Shown here: positions 61,301 through 64,000 of the stretch, piece after piece
How the letters are laid out: the number at the start of each line of letters is the position of its first letter
Numbering within the stretch: position 1 is the stretch's first letter
Source of the DNA: Heterocephalus glaber
Taxonomy: Eukaryota > Chordata > Mammalia > Rodentia > Bathyergidae
DNA: 64,000 nucleotides
NCBI RefSeq assembly: GCF_000247695.1
Contig: NW_004624784.1
Location: 13,887,238-13,951,237 of the forward strand
Direction of reading: 5' to 3'
Translations under genes and position numbers: made by a program
The notes under the pieces: generated by a model
The model's input: the letters and a program-made list of their open reading frames with translations, nothing else
Databases searched by the model: none
Told to the model about the DNA's origin: nothing

Positions 61301-63308
61301 AAATTCTATCCAATTGATACCTACTGTACCTGTTAGCTGGGAGATCCTGAGAGCTCTGCATAAGCTTTATCTAGACCGCTTTAACTCTAAGATCAGGGAC
61401 TCTTCAAGAGGATGGCAACTCTAAATACAGTGGGACCTTGGCTCATGAACCTAATTTTTTTCATGATTCTGGTCACAGAATTTGTTCCACAATTCTGGTT
61501 GCAACCGAATTGCAAGCATAGTATATAAGACAGGGTCCATGTCTTTGCCTCTGTGGCCTGGAGCCTATGGCAAGCCCTCCCTTTGGACAATGGCCCCCTT
61601 TAAAAATAGGTTTAAGGGCCAGGGATTTAGCTCAGTGGTTCCACCACCTGTCTCGCAAGTGGAAGGACACAAGTTCGATCCCTGGTACCAAAAAAAAAAA
61701 GTTTAAAAGCTTGAGTCAAACTGGGCGTGGTGGTGCATGCAATCCCAGCACTCAGGAGGCTGAGGCAGGAGGATCATTGTGAGCTTGAAGCCAGCCATGG
61801 CTACTGAGTTCGAGGCTAGCCTGAAAACAGTATATAGGGAGTCCCTGTCTCAAAAAAAAAAAAAAGAAAAGAAAAGAAAAAGAAACAAAAGCTTGATTTC
61901 CAAATGCTATAAACATTATATTGGTTTCAGTTTCTAAAACTGTTTCATTTATGGTAAAGCAGCTATTAGCGCATAAAATTGTGACACATTACAGGACATC
62001 AAAAATTGGTTCTTGGGCCTGGGATTTAGCTCAGTGGTGCTGCCGCCTGCCTCAAAAGCGCAAGGTCCCGAGTTCAATGCCTGGTCCCCCCCCACCAAAT
62101 TAGTTCTTTTAGCCAGGTGCACACCTGTAATCCCAGCACTTGGGATGCTGAGCCAGGAGGATCACCATGAGTTTGAGGCCAACCTGGACTACATAGTGAG
62201 ACCCTGTCTCAACCCCCTTCCAAAAAAAAAAAAAAAAAGAAAAAAAATTGGTTCTTTTTTTGTGTGTACTAAGAATTGAATTCAGGACTTTTGCACTGAC
62301 CTACAACCCAGCCCCTTTATTATTTTTCAAACAAGGTCTTGCTAAGTCACTAAGTTACCTAAGATAGGCTCAAACTTATGATCCTACTGCCTGTTTTCCA
62401 AAATGCTGGGATTATGGCCATGCACCATCACATTTAGCTCAAAGTTTTTGTTCTTAAAGGACAAATGTAACCAGTGGGTCATCTGCTAAGGCTAAACACA
62501 AATGGCTGTTATTGAGAGCACGTGTGCAACTCCTACCTAGCTAGAGATGTAGGCATCTTTCCATCTTTCAGAAACAGGGTCTCTGTGTTCATAGAGTAGC
62601 AAAGGGACATTTATCTGTATCTTAAGACCTGAAAATTAAAATTTCTTTCACAAAATATTGTCAGCACCATAAGTTTGACAATGAAAACAATGCCTAGACC
62701 AATCATTCTGAATAAGAATCACAAGAAATGCTTACTAAAAATATAAATTCTTAGGCTTTTACCTTTGAGATTCCAGGTGGGAACTGGGATCTATATTTCT
62801 AAAAATAAGTGTTCAAAGGGCCGGGGATTGAGTAGTAGAACAGCACTTGTTAGTATGCATGAGGCCCCAGGTTCGATCTCCAACACCAAAAAAAAAAGTA
62901 TTCCAGTTGATTCTTATGGTCAGTAAAGTATGTGAAAACACTGGCCTACTTTCTATCAAGTTTCTCACCAAAAAGTCAGTTCTAAGAGTAGGCTTGGGTT
63001 AGGGATATAGCTCAGAGGCACAGTGCTTCCCTAGCACACGTAAAGCCCTGGGTTTGATCCCCATTGCCAGGTCAGGCTGGGGGCAGGGGGTTGGATGCTT
63101 TATTTCTGAAATGTTTCAAAGTCTCAAGGCGCCTTGCTTCTACTTTTCCTCTATGAGTTCAAAGGAACCCAAGCCCTAGCAGAGAGTATTTAGGAAATGT
63201 TTCCTGCTGAGCTGGTGTTATCTAAAAGTAAGGTTCTGTGAGAAGTTGTGGGTTATACTGCACCTTGTTATTTTCCTTTTCGAACTCATCACTGCAGTTA
63301 TCAGCCAT
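52296..63308 (-). CDS. IFT46: IFT46 intraflagellar transport complex B subunit, 10 coding exons
   Basis: Read on the minus strand: 63308-63264, 61069-60927, 59724-59650, 59491-59398, 58741-58613, 57174-57053, 56657-56591, 53271-53211, 52924-52839 and 52391-52296. They join to 918 nt, giving 305 aa (human 304). It begins MADNCSDEFEKENNK; a long acidic low-complexity region follows, with an 11-Asp run, then the conserved core from AYDPADYEHLPVSAEIKELF to IPVYRSRIQSLHLLFSLYSE. IFT46 is a core IFT-B subunit carrying cargo such as outer dynein arms in cilia and flagella. Every junction is GT-AG and in phase. The 5' noncoding exon(s) lie beyond the window end. Confidence 0.97.
52839..52924 (-). CDS. 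IFT46: IFT46 coding exon 9
   Basis: Acceptor AG at 52926-52925, donor GT at 52838-52837. Encodes ILDIPVYRSRIQSLHLLFSL and YSEFKNSQ. Confidence 0.95.
53211..53271 (-). CDS. IFT46: IFT46 coding exon 8
   Basis: Acceptor AG at 53273-53272, donor GT at 53210-53209. Encodes VSLPTAEMDCSLAEYIDMIC. Confidence 0.94.
53314..53795. repeat. SINE cluster: two plus ID, two minus ID, B1
   Basis: Plus 53314-53399 and 53410-53490 (shared gctcaagtgg flank); minus 53530-53607 and a 28-bp stub 53618-53645; B1 minus 53655-53795. It lies in the IFT46 intron before exon 8. Confidence 0.85.
54020..54732. repeat. old ID, B1-ID dimer and two B1 copies
   Basis: Plus 54020-54098; dimer minus 54210-54345; B1 minus 54385-54505 and 54620-54732. 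Confidence 0.75.
54990..55692. repeat. dense SINE cluster (2 B1, 4 ID)
   Basis: B1 minus 54990-55095; ID minus 55165-55244 and 55262-55358; ID plus 55389-55476; B1 minus 55480-55582; old ID plus 55617-55692. Confidence 0.8.
55780..56508 (+). repeat. L1M-type 3' end with two nested ID copies
   Basis: From ttcacagtagcactacttta to gtattatacttcaatag is an old L1 tail, split by ID copies at 56011-56092 and 56158-56240. An old ID-like copy follows at 56440-56508. Confidence 0.65.
56591..56657 (-). CDS. IFT46: IFT46 coding exon 7
   Basis: Acceptor AG at 56659-56658, donor GT at 56590-56589. Encodes PMPDIDTLMQEWSPEFEALL and GK. Confidence 0.95.
57053..57174 (-). CDS. IFT46: IFT46 coding exon 6
   Basis: Acceptor AG at 57176-57175, donor GT at 57052-57051. 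Encodes QHMKVKSLEDAEKNPKAIDT to HRSKPPATVHYT. Confidence 0.95.
57197..57592. repeat. facing ID pair and B1-ID dimer
   Basis: ID plus 57197-57284; ID minus 57310-57404; dimer minus 57412-57592. Confidence 0.82.
57600..57872 (+). repeat. MaLR-type LTR 3' half
   Basis: gagccaaaataaaccttttc and ttataagttgattatctcaa, ending ...cctaatacag, match a MaLR-family LTR end; an ID fragment interrupts at about 57705-57760. Confidence 0.55.
57935..58485 (+). repeat. L1M-type 3' end
   Basis: cacacctactaggatggcaa, ctcaatggaataatattcac and atatctcaataaagctgttg are hallmarks of old L1 3' regions, in order. Confidence 0.75.
58613..58741 (-). CDS. IFT46: IFT46 coding exon 5
   Basis: Acceptor AG at 58743-58742, donor GT at 58612-58611. 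Encodes VPRPDGKPDNLGLLVLDEPS to ENSKQHNIT, 43 whole codons. Confidence 0.95.
59141..59361. mobile_element. short nonautonomous hAT-type element with 8-bp target duplication
   Basis: 221 bp beginning CAGTGATGGTGAACCT and ending AGGTTCCCCACCACAG, imperfect inverted ends of hAT type. It is flanked by atctaagg (59133-59140) and acctaagg (59362-59369), an 8-bp target-site duplication with one mismatch. The interior has no coding capacity. It sits in the IFT46 intron just past exon 4. Confidence 0.75.
59398..59491 (-). CDS. IFT46: IFT46 coding exon 4
   Basis: Acceptor AG at 59493-59492, donor GT at 59397-59396. Encodes YTPQLIDLDHKLKPFIPDFI and PAVGDIDAFLK. A 221-bp hAT-type element lies 36 bp beyond the exon's donor end. 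Confidence 0.95.
59650..59724 (-). CDS. IFT46: IFT46 coding exon 3
   Basis: Acceptor AG at 59726-59725, donor GT at 59649-59648. Encodes AYDPADYEHLPVSAEIKELF and QYIS. Confidence 0.95.
59821..59903 (+). repeat. ID SINE
   Basis: aggacctcagga occurs before it and again at about 59990, in an IFT46 intron. Confidence 0.87.
60205..60710 (-). repeat. B1, ID and B1-ID dimer
   Basis: B1 60205-60332; ID 60352-60440, flanked by atactaaattt; dimer 60525-60710. It lies directly before IFT46 exon 2 on the map. Confidence 0.82.
60927..61069 (-). CDS. IFT46: IFT46 coding exon 2: acidic poly-Asp region
   Basis: Acceptor AG at 61071-61070, donor GT at 60926-60925. Encodes EKKTSQLTPQRGFHEN, then eleven Asp (residues 32-42) and further Ser/Glu/Asp runs to GAPLEG. 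The Asp run is mostly pure GAT triplets. Confidence 0.94.
60989..61021. repeat. coding (ATC/GTC)n trinucleotide repeat
   Basis: Eleven triplets reading GAT/GAC on the minus strand, seven of them uninterrupted GAT. Encodes the IFT46 poly-Asp run. Confidence 0.93.
61617..62440. repeat. SINE cluster: ID, B1, ID, B1, B1-ID dimer
   Basis: ID 61617-61700, B1 61718-61885, ID 62013-62098, B1 62109-62240 (all plus); dimer minus 62250-62440. Confidence 0.82.
62818..63072 (+). repeat. two old ID-like copies
   Basis: 62818-62897 and 62993-63072, with the ...agcacttgttagtatgcatg and ...cagtgcttccctagcacacg older-type middle. Confidence 0.65.
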
Positions 63309-63343
63309 AGTCTTGATAGGAAGACGGGAAGAATGTGGAAGTC
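63264..63343 (-). CDS. IFT46: IFT46 first coding exon with 35 nt of 5'UTR
   Basis: The ATG is at 63308-63306 (minus) and the donor GT at 63263-63262. A plausible acceptor lies at 63345-63344, so the exon would carry 35 nt of 5'UTR. Encodes MADNCSDEFEKENNK. Confidence 0.88.
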
Positions 63344-63439
63344 CTTAAAAGAAGTTTGGCCTTTAGGTTATTGTTTAAATGATTTTTAAAGAAAAACATG
63401 TTCAATTTATAATATGTTGTACTTTAATCTTTTTGTTTT

Positions 63440-63952
63440 GTTTTGTTTTGTTGAGACAAGGTCTTGCTTTGTAGTTCAGGCTGGCCTTGAGCTCACTATG
63501 TAGTCCAAGCTGGGCTCAAACTTGTGGCGATCCTCCTGCCTCAGCCTCCAAGTGCTGGGATTATAGGCATGCGCTACCACGCCCAGCCTATTTTAACTAT
63601 TTTACAGGACAGTGTTCATAAGAACATCAAAGTAGAGAATAGGAAACTGAATTCTAGTCATAGTTTTGTCAACTCAATTCAAGATAAAATTATTATTATT
63701 ATTATTATTTTTATTTATTTTTTTTTTGGTACCGGGGATGGAACTTCAGACCTTGTACTTGCAAGGCAGGCAGCAGCACTGAGCTAAATCCCTGGCTCAA
63801 GATACAATTATTAAACATTACTGTACTTTAGGCATTGGGTTAGAAATTATACAATTTCAGCTGAAACTTTTTTTTTTTTTGGTCCTGGGGATCGAACTCA
63901 GGACCTTGTGCTTGCGAGGCAGGTGGTGGAACCACTGAGCTAAATCCCCAGA
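63440..63952 (-). repeat. B1 and two ID SINEs
   Basis: B1 63440-63592; ID 63720-63800 after an (ATT)n tract; ID 63865-63952. All are in IFT46 intron 1. Confidence 0.85.
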
Positions 63953-64000
63953 AATTATATAATTGATTATATGCTAGTATATAAATAATATAAACTCTGT

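Noticed and set aside
61425..61520. Possible second Tigger-like end (cagtgggaccttggctcatg)
   Set aside because: Only one end is visible and similarity to the 30.5-kb element is weak, so not listed as a feature.

Overview
This is mammalian nuclear DNA, almost certainly from a rodent. It carries four protein-coding genes in the order KMT2A – TTC36 – TMEM25 – IFT46. I recognise the same order at human 11q23.3. Exons were assigned by matching translations to the known protein families and checking reading phase across GT/AG boundaries. The interspersed repeats are tRNA-derived ID-type SINEs, B1/7SL-type SINEs and B1-ID dimers. That combination, with no obvious mouse/rat B2, points to a non-muroid rodent. 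A squirrel- or beaver-related lineage is my best guess, not a determination. Two runs of exactly 100 N (7271-7370 and 38776-38875) are assembly gaps.

Layout. 1-25.4 kb (+): the 3' third of KMT2A (MLL1), a histone H3 lysine-4 methyltransferase. It includes the giant exon with both taspase-1 sites and the CBP-binding activation segment, then FYRC, the WDR5-binding Win motif, SET and post-SET, and a SINE-free 3'UTR of about 4.6 kb. The 12 coding exons join in one frame and encode 1,916 C-terminal residues. 26.1-44.3 kb (+): TTC36, a small three-TPR protein (188 aa). Its second intron is 16.6 kb and holds a RAB5A processed pseudogene, a MARK3 processed pseudogene, an antisense endogenous-retrovirus fragment, a Tigger-like DNA transposon, a pair of related LTR-like blocks and many SINEs. 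44.5-49.4 kb (+): TMEM25, an Ig-domain membrane protein (366 aa, 8 coding exons), starting beside a CpG-rich region. 52.3-63.3 kb (-): IFT46, an intraflagellar-transport B subunit (305 aa, 10 coding exons), tail-to-tail with TMEM25. Its introns hold dense SINE clusters, old L1 3' ends and a short hAT-type element with an 8-bp target duplication.

The genes do not form a pathway: a chromatin regulator, a chaperone-cofactor-like TPR protein, a neuronal Ig membrane protein and a ciliary transport subunit simply neighbour one another in a conserved block. I saw no novel multi-gene system. The points that merit a second look are a GC-AG intron in KMT2A, the expanded TTC36 intron with its two retropseudogenes, two apparent ID subfamilies with diagnostic differences, and the hAT element beside an IFT46 exon. 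Family names of repeats come from memory of consensus sequences, without a library search.
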